Notes under the pieces: generated by a model
The model's input: only the letters and a program-made list of their open reading frames with translations
What the model was told of the DNA's origin: nothing
Database searches by the model: none
NCBI GenBank assembly: GCA_035698665.1
Contig: DASSBN010000078.1
Coordinates: 1-64,000 of the forward strand
From: DATEOR01 sp035698665
GTDB taxonomy: Bacteria; Actinomycetota; Thermoleophilia; Gaiellales; Gaiellaceae
Direction of reading: 5' to 3'
DNA length: 64,000 nucleotides
Program-made: the position numbers and the translations under genes
Shown here: piece after piece, positions 17,083 through 26,189 of the stretch
Layout: every line of letters begins with the position of its first letter
How positions within the stretch are numbered: position 1 is the stretch's first letter

Positions 17083-18381
17083 TTGACTCTACGGAACCGC
17101 GAGCTCGTCAACCTCCTCCTCGTCGGCCTCCTGACGGCGGCGGGCTTCACGGCCGTCTACGTCGCCCGGTCGGATGTCGTCTCGGCCGGGTCGCTCTCCT
17201 ACGCGGCCTTCTTCCTCGCCCTCTTCGTCGCGGGGCACGTCGTCCTCCGCTTCGCCCTCCCGAACGCGGACCCGTTCTTGCTCCCGCTCGGCGGGCTCCT
17301 GACCGCGGTCGGGCTGACACTGATCTATCGGATCGACCCCGATCTCGCCCTGCGGCAGGGGCTCTGGGTCGTCGTCGGCCTGGCCGCCTTCGCGCTCCTG
17401 GTCGTCTTCGTGCGCGATTATCGGACGCTCGATCGCTACAAGTACGTGCTCGGCCTGACGGCGATCTTCCTGCTCGCGCTGCCCGCGGTTCCCGGCCTCG
17501 GGCGCACCATCAACGGCGCGAACCTCTGGGTCGGCTTCGGGGGGCTCGTGTTCCAGCCGGGCGAGTTCGCGAAGGTCCTGCTCGTCATCTTCCTCGCGGG
17601 CTACCTGCGGGACAACCGCGAGATGCTCTCGATGGGGACCGGACGCTTCGGAATGCCGTCGTTGAAGCACTTCGGTCCGCTGCTCGTCATCTGGGGGGGC
17701 GCGATGCTCGTCCTCTTCCAGACGAACGACCTCGGGGGCGGCCTCCTCTACTTCTCGATCTTCCTGGCGATGCTCTGGGTCGCGACGGCGCGCTGGCAAT
17801 ACGTCGCGGTCGGGCTCGGGCTCTTCGCGGTGGGGGCCTACGCGCTCTACCACGTCACTCCGCACGTGCGCGAGCGCGTCTCCATCTGGCTCGACTGCAG
17901 CTGGGGCTTCTCGCAGGCGTGCCCAGTCTACGACCAGGGGTACCAGCTGGCCCAGTCCATCTACGCGATCTCCGGCGGCGGCTTCTTCGGACAGGGCCTC
18001 GGCCGCGGGGTCCTCCTGACGGCGGAGGGGAACACGTACATCCCCTACCTGGAGACCGACTTCATCTACGCCGCGGTCGTGCAGGAACTCGGCCTCGCCG
18101 GAGCGGCGGGGCTGGTGCTTGTCTACCTCGTCTTCTGCTACCGCGGCTTCAAGATCGCCCTGCAGGCAGCGGACGGGTTCTCGAAGCTCCTCGCGGCCGG
18201 ATTGACGGCGGCCCTCGGGATCCAGGCGTTCATCATCATGGGCGGCGTCAGCGGGCTCATCCCTCTGACGGGCATCACGCTCCCGTTCGTCTCGTACGGA
18301 GGGTCGAGCATCGTCGCCAACTTCATCATCCTCGCCCTGCTCCTCATGGTCTCCGACCGCGTGAACCGGGAGCGCGCATGA
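17083..18381 (+). CDS. rodA: SEDS-family peptidoglycan glycosyltransferase (RodA/FtsW)
   Basis: A 432-residue polytopic protein starting at TTG 17083, 1 base after the pstP stop. It has about ten membrane helices and the SEDS signatures: 'GRTINGANLWV', 'QPGEFAKVLLVIFLAGY', 'QTNDLGGGLLYF' and 'YLETDFIYAAVVQELGLAG', ending with 'ITLPFVSYGGSSIVANF'. SEDS proteins polymerise lipid II glycan strands together with a class B PBP, which is encoded next. The pairing with pbpA and the kinase cluster favours the RodA rather than the division FtsW role. Confidence 0.92.
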   Translation: MTLRNRELVNLLLVGLLTAAGFTAVYVARSDVVSAGSLSYAAFFLALFVAGHVVLRFALPNADPFLLPLGGLLTAVGLTLIYRIDPDLALRQGLWVVVGLAAFALLVVFVRDYRTLDRYKYVLGLTAIFLLALPAVPGLGRTINGANLWVGFGGLVFQPGEFAKVLLVIFLAGYLRDNREMLSMGTGRFGMPSLKHFGPLLVIWGGAMLVLFQTNDLGGGLLYFSIFLAMLWVATARWQYVAVGLGLFAVGAYALYHVTPHVRERVSIWLDCSWGFSQACPVYDQGYQLAQSIYAISGGGFFGQGLGRGVLLTAEGNTYIPYLETDFIYAAVVQELGLAGAAGLVLVYLVFCYRGFKIALQAADGFSKLLAAGLTAALGIQAFIIMGGVSGLIPLTGITLPFVSYGGSSIVANFIILALLLMVSDRVNRERA

Positions 18382-19859
18382 ACGCCCAGGTTCGCAGGCT
18401 CTTCTTCGTCCTCGTCGGCCTCTTCGTCGCGCTCATCGTCATGACGACGTACTGGCTCTGGAAGGCGCCCGACCTCGAGGCGCGCCAGGGCAACCCGCAG
18501 CTGATCGTCCAGCAGCTCACGATCGACCGGGGCTCGATCTTCGCCTCGGACGGGAAGACGGCCTTCGCGCGGAACCGGAAGGTGGAGAAGAAGCAGCTCG
18601 GCCGCACGTGGTACATCCGCACGTATCCCAGCCGCGAGCTCGCGGCGAGGCCGGTCGGGTACTCGACGATCGAGCGTTCGCGCACCGGGCTCGAAGAGTC
18701 GCTGAACGACTACCTGACGGGCTCGAACGCGAACCTCGACACGCTCTTCAACAACACGGTCGACAAGCTGCGGGGGATCACCCAGCGCGGCAACGACGTC
18801 ATCACGTCGATCGATGCGCGCGCGCAAAAGACGGCGCAGGACGCGCTCGCCGGCCAGTGCGGCGCCGCGGTCGCGCTCGACCCGAAGACCGGCAGGGTGC
18901 TCGTCTGGGCGTCGCAGCCGACCTACAACCCCAACCTCGTCGAGGGGCACTTCAACCAGATCCAGGCGAATGCGGCCGGGGCGCCTTGCGAGCCCGCCGC
19001 GCCGCTCCTGGACCGCGTCTCACAGGGCCTTTTCATTCCGGGCTCGACGTTCAAGGTCGTCACCGCGGCGGCCGCGCTCGACTCCGGCGCGGTCAAGCCC
19101 TCGACGACGTTCAACGACCCCGGCTACTGCATCGAGTACGGGAAGAAGGTCTTCAACTTCGCCGACCAGAGCGGGCCGGAGGTCTTCGGGAACGTCACCT
19201 TCGCGGAGGCGCTCGAGAACTCCATCAATGCCGTCTTCTGCGACGTCGGCAAGAAGCTCGGCGCGCGTGCCGTCCTCGACCAGGCCAAGAAGTTCGGTTT
19301 CTACGAGAAGCCGCCGGTCGAGCTCCCGTCCGACGAGATCTCGGCCAGCGGCCTCTACCGCAACGGCCGCCTCTACGACCCGAGCGACCCGAACGCGGTC
19401 GACCCCGGCCGCCTCGCCTTCGGCCAGGAGCGCCTTCAGGTGACGCCGCTGCAGATGGCGCTCGTGGCCGCAGCGGTCGCGAACGACGGGACGATCATGG
19501 AGCCGACGCTCGTCGATCGCATCGTGGATCCCGACGGCAAGGTGATCCGGAAGACCGATCCCGACACCTGGAAGGAGGCCATGAAGCCGCAGACGGCAGC
19601 CGAGCTCACCGCCATGATGACCGCGGTGGTTCAAGGTGGGACCGGCGTTGCGGCCCAGATCCCCGGCGTCCAGGTCGCCGGCAAGACCGGGACCGCCGAG
19701 ACGGGACGTACCGGGGAGAACGACACCTGGTTCATCGCCTTCGCCCCCGCGCAGAACCCCGAAGTCGCTGTGGCCGTCGCGCTCTCGAACCAGAGCGGCA
19801 CGGGCGGAGCGACCGCGGCTCCAATCGCCAAGGAGATAATCGAGGCGCTTCTGCGCTGA
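18378..19859 (+). CDS. pbpA: class B penicillin-binding protein (PbpA)
   Basis: The ATG at 18378 overlaps the rodA stop and gives 493 residues. One N-terminal membrane helix (7-27), a pedestal region, and a transpeptidase domain with S223-x-x-K226 (PGSTFK), S282-x-N284 (NSIN) and K436-TG (AGKTGTAE). The length and absence of a PASTA tail fit the actinobacterial PbpA. It cross-links peptides in new peptidoglycan made by the adjacent SEDS polymerase. Confidence 0.93.
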   Translation: MNAQVRRLFFVLVGLFVALIVMTTYWLWKAPDLEARQGNPQLIVQQLTIDRGSIFASDGKTAFARNRKVEKKQLGRTWYIRTYPSRELAARPVGYSTIERSRTGLEESLNDYLTGSNANLDTLFNNTVDKLRGITQRGNDVITSIDARAQKTAQDALAGQCGAAVALDPKTGRVLVWASQPTYNPNLVEGHFNQIQANAAGAPCEPAAPLLDRVSQGLFIPGSTFKVVTAAAALDSGAVKPSTTFNDPGYCIEYGKKVFNFADQSGPEVFGNVTFAEALENSINAVFCDVGKKLGARAVLDQAKKFGFYEKPPVELPSDEISASGLYRNGRLYDPSDPNAVDPGRLAFGQERLQVTPLQMALVAAAVANDGTIMEPTLVDRIVDPDGKVIRKTDPDTWKEAMKPQTAAELTAMMTAVVQGGTGVAAQIPGVQVAGKTGTAETGRTGENDTWFIAFAPAQNPEVAVAVALSNQSGTGGATAAPIAKEIIEALLR

Positions 19860-19880
19860 AATACCTAGGCTAAGCCGAAG

Positions 19881-21803
19881 ATGTCGACTTCCGACACGCT
19901 GATCAACACCCTCTTCGACGGCCGCTACCGGATCGTGCGCAAGCTCGGGTCGGGCGGGATGGCGAACGTCTATCTCGCCGAGGACGAGGATCTCGGCCGC
20001 CGCGTCGCGATCAAGATCCTGAACGAGCGCTACGCGAACGACGACCTCTTCATCGAGCGCTTCCGGCGCGAGGCGAAGTCGGCCGCGGCCCTCTCACACC
20101 CGAACATCGTCTCGGTCTACGACCGCGGCGAGGCCGAGGGCACCTACTACATCGCGATGGAGGTCATCGAGGGGCGGAGCCTCAAGGAGCTGATCATGAC
20201 GCGCGGCCCGCTCCCGATTCCGCAGGCCCTCGCGTACTCGCACGAGATCCTCGAGGCGCTGCGCTTCGCGCACCGGCACGGGATCATCCACCGCGACATC
20301 AAGCCGCACAACATCCTGATCGGCGAGCGGCTCAAGGTGACGGATTTCGGCATCGCACGGGCCGGTGCGTCGCAGATGACGGAGGCCGGCTCGATCATGG
20401 GAACGGCGCAGTACCTCTCCCCGGAGCAGGCGCGCGGCGCGCCCGTGACCGCGTCGTCCGACCTCTACTCGGTCGGCATCGTCCTCTACGAGATGCTGAC
20501 GGGAAAGGTGCCGTTCACGGGCGACTCGGCGATCGAGATCGCCATGAAGCACCTGAACGAGGCGCCGAAGCCGCCCTCGAAGATCCGCCCCGAGATCCCC
20601 GATGCGCTCGACCAGGTGGTCCTCCGCGCACTCTCGAAGAACCCGGAGGACCGCTACCAGACCGCCGAGGAGTTCTCCGAAGACCTGCACCGCGTCGAAG
20701 CCGGGCTTCCGCTCTCGCCCGAGACGTCGGAGGCCGCCACCGCGCTCCTCGCCGGAGCGGCGCTCGCAGGCGACGGCGGCTCGACCGAGGTCCTGGCCGG
20801 CACCGCGGTGACGCGCCCGCAAGGGCCTCCTCCTCCGACGGCGCGGACGCCTCCGCCCTACGGGCCCGGCTACTACGAGGAACCGCCGCGCAAGCGTCGC
20901 CGCTGGGGCCCGTGGCTCTTGGTGGCGCTCCTGCTCGCGGCTGCCGGCATCGCAGGCTGGTACGTGTTCTCCCAGATCCAGGATCAGCTCGCCGCGAACG
21001 AGCCGATCGGCGTCCCGAATGTCGTCGGCCTCAAGGAAGAGGCGGCCGTCAGTCTGATCGAGAGCAAGGGGCTCGTGCCGGACGTCCAGCGCGCCGCAAA
21101 CCCGGACGTCGAAAAGGGCCGCGTGTTCGATCAGAACCCGAACGCGGGCAACCGGATCCAGAAGGGCGACCGCGTCACGCTGCTCGTGTCAGCGGGGCCG
21201 CCGAAGACCTCGGTGCCCGACGTGACGGGGATGAACTACGGCGATGCGGTACAGGCGCTGAACGACGCGAACCTGAACGCGAGCAAGCACGAGGTCTTCT
21301 CGCCGAAACCGGCCGGTCAGGTCGTCGATCAGAATCCTCCCGCCGGGGAACAGGTCGTCGAGGGCACCGAGGTGGTCCTCGACGTCTCGAAGGGCACGAA
21401 GCAGGTCGAGGTGCCGAACGTCGTCGGGATGTCGGAGGCCGAAGCGCGGACGACGCTCGAGCAGGCCGGCTTCAAGGTCTCCTCGACGAGCGCCCCGTCG
21501 GACACCACGCCCCAGGGCGACGTCTCGGACCAGAACCCGGACGGAGGCACGCAGGCGGCGAAGGGCTCCACCGTCGCGATCACCGTCTCGAGCGGGCCGA
21601 GCACGACGACCGTCCCGGACGAGATCGGCCAGGACAAGCAGGTCGCCATCGACGACCTGAAGGCCAATGGGTTCAAGGTCCATGCGGAAAACGTCGCCTG
21701 CAGCGACCCGAACCAGGACAACATCGTCCAGGACCAGGATCCGGCCGGCGGCAGCGACGCGCCGAACGGCAGCACGGTCAACATCTTCGTTTGTAAGTTC
21801 TGA
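19881..21803 (+). CDS. pknB: PknB-type Ser/Thr kinase with four PASTA repeats
   Basis: A 640-residue receptor kinase. The kinase domain (about 14-275) has K45, E64, D139 in HRDIKPHN and DFG at 155-157. After a proline-rich linker there is one membrane helix (about 342-362), then four PASTA repeats starting near 376, 442, 510 and 578, each opening with VP(N/D) and closing with Gly-rich V-S-G/P stretches. PASTA domains bind muropeptides and lipid II. The last repeat ends with two Cys residues near the C-terminus, as seen in some actinobacterial homologues. It lies 21 bases after pbpA and 3 before ddl. Confidence 0.95.
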   Translation: MSTSDTLINTLFDGRYRIVRKLGSGGMANVYLAEDEDLGRRVAIKILNERYANDDLFIERFRREAKSAAALSHPNIVSVYDRGEAEGTYYIAMEVIEGRSLKELIMTRGPLPIPQALAYSHEILEALRFAHRHGIIHRDIKPHNILIGERLKVTDFGIARAGASQMTEAGSIMGTAQYLSPEQARGAPVTASSDLYSVGIVLYEMLTGKVPFTGDSAIEIAMKHLNEAPKPPSKIRPEIPDALDQVVLRALSKNPEDRYQTAEEFSEDLHRVEAGLPLSPETSEAATALLAGAALAGDGGSTEVLAGTAVTRPQGPPPPTARTPPPYGPGYYEEPPRKRRRWGPWLLVALLLAAAGIAGWYVFSQIQDQLAANEPIGVPNVVGLKEEAAVSLIESKGLVPDVQRAANPDVEKGRVFDQNPNAGNRIQKGDRVTLLVSAGPPKTSVPDVTGMNYGDAVQALNDANLNASKHEVFSPKPAGQVVDQNPPAGEQVVEGTEVVLDVSKGTKQVEVPNVVGMSEAEARTTLEQAGFKVSSTSAPSDTTPQGDVSDQNPDGGTQAAKGSTVAITVSSGPSTTTVPDEIGQDKQVAIDDLKANGFKVHAENVACSDPNQDNIVQDQDPAGGSDAPNGSTVNIFVCKF

Positions 21804-21806
21804 GCG

Positions 21807-22820
21807 ATGGCCCGAGTCCGGGTGGCGGTGATCATGGGCGGGCGCTCGAGCGAGCACTCGATCTCGGTCGCCTCGGCGCGGTCGGTCGTGGACGCCCTCG
21901 ATCCTGAGCGCTACGACGTGCGCGCCGTCGAGATCGGCCAGGACGGCCGCTGGCAGCTCGAGCCCGCAGCCGAGCAAGGACGTATCGGCGGCGAGAACCT
22001 TCCTGTGCCGGCCGACGGCACGGTTTCTCCGTTCGAAGGCGTCGACGTGGTCTTTCCCGTCCTGCACGGGCCTTTCGGCGAGGACGGAACGGTGCAGGGC
22101 TTCCTCGAGCTCGCGGATGTCGCCTACGTGGGCGCCGGCGTCACCGCGTCGGCACTCTGCATGGACAAAGACCTCTTCAAGGCGGTCATGCGCGACAAGG
22201 GTGTCCCGGTTGTGCGAAGCGTCACCGTCCTCGACCGCCACCGCGACCGGATCGAGAACCCATTTGGATTTCCGGTGGTCATCAAGCCGGCAAGACTGGG
22301 GTCCAGCGTTGGAATTTCCATCGCGAAAACTCCGGAGGAGCTTTCGCGAGCAATCGACCTCGCGCTCGAGCACGACGAGAAGATCCTCCTCGAGGAGCAC
22401 GTCGCGGGGGTGGAGGTCGAATGCAGCGTCCTCGGAAACGAGGAGCCGATCGCGTCCATCCCGGGCGAGATCGTCCCGCTCGTCTCGGACTGGTACGACT
22501 TCGCGGCCAAGTACGACGAGGGCGGCATGGAGCTCGTGATCCCGCCGCGGCTCGACGAGCCCACGATCGCGCGCGTGCAGGAGCTCGCCGTCGCCGCGTT
22601 CGTCGCGAGCGACTGCGAGGGAATGGCGAGGGTCGACTTCTTCGTCCGCGAGGACGGGGAGGTTCTCGTCAACGAGCTCAACACGATTCCGGGCTTCACG
22701 GCGACGAGCGTCTACGCGAAGCTCTTCGAGGCCTCGGGGATCCCGTATGCGGAGCTGCTCGACCGCCTCGTCGCACTCGCGCTCGAGCGCCACGACCGGC
22801 GCGCGCGCCTGAAGTACTAG
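21807..22820 (+). CDS. ddl: D-alanine-D-alanine ligase
   Basis: A 337-residue ATP-grasp enzyme that makes the D-Ala-D-Ala dipeptide for peptidoglycan. It starts with 'VAVIMGGRSSEHSISVASA', contains the Y/F-variable core 'VFPVLHGPFGEDGTVQGFLE', the ATP-grasp lysine segment 'FPVVIKPARLGSSVGISIAK' and the metal site 'ARVDFFVREDGEVLVNELNT' near the end. Its place 3 bases after pknB adds precursor synthesis to the wall operon. It converges with the next kinase gene with a 4-base overlap of stops. Confidence 0.94.
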   Translation: MARVRVAVIMGGRSSEHSISVASARSVVDALDPERYDVRAVEIGQDGRWQLEPAAEQGRIGGENLPVPADGTVSPFEGVDVVFPVLHGPFGEDGTVQGFLELADVAYVGAGVTASALCMDKDLFKAVMRDKGVPVVRSVTVLDRHRDRIENPFGFPVVIKPARLGSSVGISIAKTPEELSRAIDLALEHDEKILLEEHVAGVEVECSVLGNEEPIASIPGEIVPLVSDWYDFAAKYDEGGMELVIPPRLDEPTIARVQELAVAAFVASDCEGMARVDFFVREDGEVLVNELNTIPGFTATSVYAKLFEASGIPYAELLDRLVALALERHDRRARLKY

Positions 22821-24274
22821 GACCTCGCACGCACCTCGTTTACGTGGGCGCGGCTCTCGAGGCTCGTGATCCAGATCAGGTAGTAGCGGTAGGTGCCGCC
22901 GCGGAGGTCGAACGTCGTCTGCTCTTCGACGGTCTGGCTGTCCGAGATCGTCTTGAAGCCGCCGTCGGACGTGTTCGATCCCTGGATCACCGCGGTGAAT
23001 CCCGGCGTGTCGGTCGTCACCGTCAGCTCGGAGAGCTCGACGCCGCTCTCCGCATCGAGCACGATTCCGACACCCGGCTTGTCGAAGCTCGAGTACGTCT
23101 CGGTCGTCCAGTACGTCGTTGCGTCGCCGTCGGTCGCCGCCGGCGCGGTCTCGGGATGCTCCCTGCCGTCGCCGTCGGGATCGAAGTCGGCCACTGCGGC
23201 GACGTGGACTCGTTCCCCGCTCCCGCCGGAACCGCCGCCGCCACCGCCGTCTCCGGTGAGCGGGTCGGTGCCTCCGCCGGCGATCACGAGAGCGAGGACG
23301 AGCGCTGCCACCCCCACGAGGACGAGGCCGATCATGATCGGAAGCGGAAACCTCCTGCGCGCCCGTCCGACGGGAGGCGGAAGCGGCCCGGGAACCGGAA
23401 TGGCCTCGGTCGCGCCGTCGTCGGGCCGCGTGGGCGGTGGTGGAATGCTGTCCGTGCTCGCGCGTGCCGCCTCGAGTGCGGCCATCATCGCTTCCGTCGA
23501 CGGGAAGCGATCCTCGGGCCGCTTGGCCATCGCCCTGGCGATGATCGCGTCGAGGCGCGGCGGCACGTCCGGCCGCGCGTCTCGGACGCTGGGGATCGGC
23601 TCCTGGATGTGCTTCATCGCCACGGCCATGAAGTTCTCGCCGCTGTACGGAGGCTCACCGGCGAGAAGCTCGTAGAGGACCGTCGCGAGCGAGTACTGGT
23701 CCGAGCGCTCGTCGACTCGATGCCCGCTCGCCTGCTCGGGCGCGATGTACTCGCTGGTGCCGAGGAGAGTCCCGGTCTCCGTGAGGCCGTCCCCCGGCTC
23801 GAGCGAGCGCGCGATTCCGAAGTCCGTCACCTTGGCGACACCGTCCTCGTCGATGAGGATGTTGTGCGGCTTCACGTCGCGATGGACGATGCCGTGGTCG
23901 TGCGCGAAGGCGAGACCCCGCGCTACTTGGTGGACGATGGCAAGCGCCTCGTCGACGGGCTGCTGCCCCTCGCGGTCGACGAGCTGCTTGAGGGTTTCCC
24001 CGTCGACGTGCTCGAAGACGATGAACTGCCGGCCCTCGAACTCCCCGCGGTCGATGACCGTGACGATGTTCGGATGGTTCAGCTGCGCGAGCGCTCGGGC
24101 CTCACGACGGAAGCGCTCGACGTACTCGGGATCGTCCGAGAAGTGGTCGTGCAGGATCTTGATCGCGACCATGCGCTCGAGCACGGTGTCGCGCGCCTTG
24201 TAGACGCTCGACATCCCGCCCGAGCCGGCGACGTCCTGAAGCTCGTATCGTCCCGCGAGCAACTGCCCGATCAT
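22817..24274 (-). CDS. Ser/Thr kinase with extracellular discoidin-like domain
   Basis: A 485-residue receptor kinase. The kinase domain (about 8-270) has K39, D133 in HRDVKPHN, DFG at 151-153 and 'GTSEYIAPEQ'. One membrane helix follows (about 311-332), then a Gly-rich stretch and a beta-sandwich domain (about 356-485) with 'DGDATTYWTTETYSSF' and a final strand-rich region, resembling F5/8 type C (discoidin) domains and the C-terminal outer domain of mycobacterial MviN. Such domains bind glycans or phospholipid head groups, so it may sense the wall polymer. The gene faces the ddl operon. Confidence 0.88.
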   Translation of the reverse strand: MIGQLLAGRYELQDVAGSGGMSSVYKARDTVLERMVAIKILHDHFSDDPEYVERFRREARALAQLNHPNIVTVIDRGEFEGRQFIVFEHVDGETLKQLVDREGQQPVDEALAIVHQVARGLAFAHDHGIVHRDVKPHNILIDEDGVAKVTDFGIARSLEPGDGLTETGTLLGTSEYIAPEQASGHRVDERSDQYSLATVLYELLAGEPPYSGENFMAVAMKHIQEPIPSVRDARPDVPPRLDAIIARAMAKRPEDRFPSTEAMMAALEAARASTDSIPPPPTRPDDGATEAIPVPGPLPPPVGRARRRFPLPIMIGLVLVGVAALVLALVIAGGGTDPLTGDGGGGGGSGGSGERVHVAAVADFDPDGDGREHPETAPAATDGDATTYWTTETYSSFDKPGVGIVLDAESGVELSELTVTTDTPGFTAVIQGSNTSDGGFKTISDSQTVEEQTTFDLRGGTYRYYLIWITSLESRAHVNEVRARS

Positions 24275-24306
24275 CTGTGCGGGATGATGCCCGCTCCTAC
24301 CGCGCC

Positions 24307-25590
24307 CTATGCAGAGGCTTCTTCGAGCGCCTCTTCCCAGGCGCCGAGCGCCTCGTCGAGCTCCGAATCGCCGATGACGAGCGGTACGAGCACGCGGATG
24401 CAGTTGCCGTGGATCCCCGCCTTGAGGATGAGCAGGCCCCGGCGAGCGGCAGCGTCCGCGACCGCGGTCGCGAGGTCGGCGGCAGGCTCACCGTCTCGCC
24501 GTAGCTCGATGGCCAGCATCGCCCCGAGGCCGCGAACCTCCGCGACCGAATCGAAGCGGTCGCGCCAGGCTTCCATCCGGGAGCGGATCGCGTCGCCGAC
24601 CTCCATCGCGCGGTCCGCCAGGCGGTCCTCCGCAACGGTGTCGAGCACTGCGTGCGCCGCCGCTATGGCAACGGGGTTGCCGACGTAGGTCCCACCGACG
24701 GCGCTGTCGCCCGGCGCGTCCATGATGTGCGCCCGCCCGACCACGCCGGAGAGCGGGATGCCCGCGGCGATCGACTTCGCGATCGTCATCAGGTCGGGCT
24801 CGACGCCGAAGTGCTCCATGGCGAAGACCTTGCCCGTGCGGCAGAAGCCGGTCTGAACCTCGTCCGCGACCATGACGATCCCGTTTGCGTCGCAGATCTC
24901 GCGCACGCCCTCGACGAACTCCTGCGAGGGAACGATGAAGCCGCTCTCACCTTGCACCGGCTCGAAGACGATGGCCGCGACCTCCTCGGCGGCGACGCGC
25001 GTCTTGAACGCCCTGTCGAGCTCGTCGAGGTCGTCGAAGGGAACGCGGTAGACCTCCGGCGCGAACGGCCCGAGCCCGGCCTTGTAGGGATGCGTCTTCG
25101 AGGTGAGGCTGAGCGCGAGCAGCGTGCGTCCGTGGAAGCCCCCGTCGAAGGCGATGACAGCCGGGCGGCGCGTGTACGAGCGCGCGAACTTGACGGCGTT
25201 CTCGACCGCCTCCGCGCCCGAGTTGAAGAAGGCCGCGCGCTTCTCGCCGCCGATCGGGACGAGCTCGAGCAGCCGCTCGGCGAGCGAGATGTAGTTCTCG
25301 TACGGGACGATCGTGAAGTCGGTGTGGGTGAAGCGCTCGATCTGCTCCTTCGCCGCCTCGACGACGCGCGGGTTGGAGTGACCGACGTTGAGGCAGCCGA
25401 CGCCGCCCGTGAAGTCGATGAAGGTGTTCCCGTCGACGTCGGTGATCGTGGCGCCGTGCGCCTCCTCGATCACGATCGGCAGGTAGATGGAGAGGGGCTC
25501 CGCGATGACGCGGGCCTTGCGGTCGAGGATCTCCCGGCTGCGGGGCCCGGGGATCTCGGTCTTGAGGTCGATCGCTCGTGTCGTGGCCAT
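24307..25590 (-). CDS. gabT: 4-aminobutyrate-type class III aminotransferase
   Basis: A 427-residue PLP enzyme. The PLP-binding motifs are 'FNSGAEAVENAVKFAR', 'FDGGFHGRTLLALSLT', 'VMVADEVQTGFCRTGKVFA' and the Schiff-base Lys segment 'MTIAKSIAAGIPLSGVVG'. These match GABA/5-aminovalerate transaminases more than ornithine or acetylornithine enzymes. The product succinate semialdehyde would need a dehydrogenase that is not in the window. Start ATG at 25590 is divergent from dcd. Confidence 0.9.
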   Translation of the reverse strand: MATTRAIDLKTEIPGPRSREILDRKARVIAEPLSIYLPIVIEEAHGATITDVDGNTFIDFTGGVGCLNVGHSNPRVVEAAKEQIERFTHTDFTIVPYENYISLAERLLELVPIGGEKRAAFFNSGAEAVENAVKFARSYTRRPAVIAFDGGFHGRTLLALSLTSKTHPYKAGLGPFAPEVYRVPFDDLDELDRAFKTRVAAEEVAAIVFEPVQGESGFIVPSQEFVEGVREICDANGIVMVADEVQTGFCRTGKVFAMEHFGVEPDLMTIAKSIAAGIPLSGVVGRAHIMDAPGDSAVGGTYVGNPVAIAAAHAVLDTVAEDRLADRAMEVGDAIRSRMEAWRDRFDSVAEVRGLGAMLAIELRRDGEPAADLATAVADAAARRGLLILKAGIHGNCIRVLVPLVIGDSELDEALGAWEEALEEASA

Positions 25591-25602
25591 GGTTGGTGAG
25601 CT

Positions 25603-25608
25603 TATACA
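25603..25608 (+). promoter_or_regulatory. candidate -10 element of dcd
   Basis: TATACA lies 15 bases before the dcd ATG, the only AT-rich hexamer in the 32-base gabT-dcd space. It would place transcription start within about 10 bases of the ATG, that is a leaderless or nearly leaderless message. The complementary strand also reads GTATAA toward gabT. No clear -35 is visible. Confidence 0.35.
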
Positions 25609-25622
25609 TTGCAGCGAAGCTC

Positions 25623-26189
25623 ATGGTTCTGTCCGACCGCACCATTCGCCGGCTGCTCGAAGAGGGCCGAATCGGCATCGATCCTTACTCGGAAGAGCTG
25701 CTGCAGCCCTCGAGCGTGGACGTGCGCGTCGACCGGCTCTTCCGCGTTTTTCGCAACTCCCGCTATCCCTATATCGACGTCAAGGAGCCGATGGAGGACT
25801 TGACGGAGCTCGTCGAGGTCGCGGACGACGAGCAGCCGTTCATCCTCCATCCGGGCGAGTTCGTGCTCGGCTCCACGCTCGAGCGGATTCGCCTGCCCGA
25901 GGATCTCGTGGCGCGCCTCGAAGGCAAGAGCTCGCTCGGACGGCTCGGCCTGCTCATCCACTCGACAGCGGGCTTCATCGACCCGGGCTGGGACGGCCAC
26001 GTGACGCTCGAGCTCTCGAACGTCGCGAACCTTCCGATCACGCTCTACGTCGGCATGAAGATCGGGCAGCTCTCGTTCGTACAGCTCACCGAGCCGGCGG
26101 AGAACCCCTACGGCGCCGCGTTGCTGGGCTCGAAGTACCAGGGCCAGGCCGGCCCGACCCCGAGCCGCTACTGGAAAAATTTCGAGTGA
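25623..26189 (+). CDS. dcd: dCTP deaminase
   Basis: The ATG at 25623 gives 188 residues, the normal length. Hallmarks are 'LQPSSVDVRVD', 'GSTLERIRLPEDLVARLEGKSSLGR' (in two parts), 'HSTAGFIDPGWDGHVTLELSN' and 'GMKIGQLSFVQL'. The enzyme supplies dUTP for dTMP synthesis; the actinobacterial type often also cleaves dUTP to dUMP, which cannot be told from this sequence alone. It overlaps the next gene by 4 bases. Confidence 0.94.
   Translation: MVLSDRTIRRLLEEGRIGIDPYSEELLQPSSVDVRVDRLFRVFRNSRYPYIDVKEPMEDLTELVEVADDEQPFILHPGEFVLGSTLERIRLPEDLVARLEGKSSLGRLGLLIHSTAGFIDPGWDGHVTLELSNVANLPITLYVGMKIGQLSFVQLTEPAENPYGAALLGSKYQGQAGPTPSRYWKNFE

Noticed and set aside
15714..17150. 478-codon minus frame opposite pstP
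   Set aside because: Antisense shadow of the phosphatase; no signature motifs.
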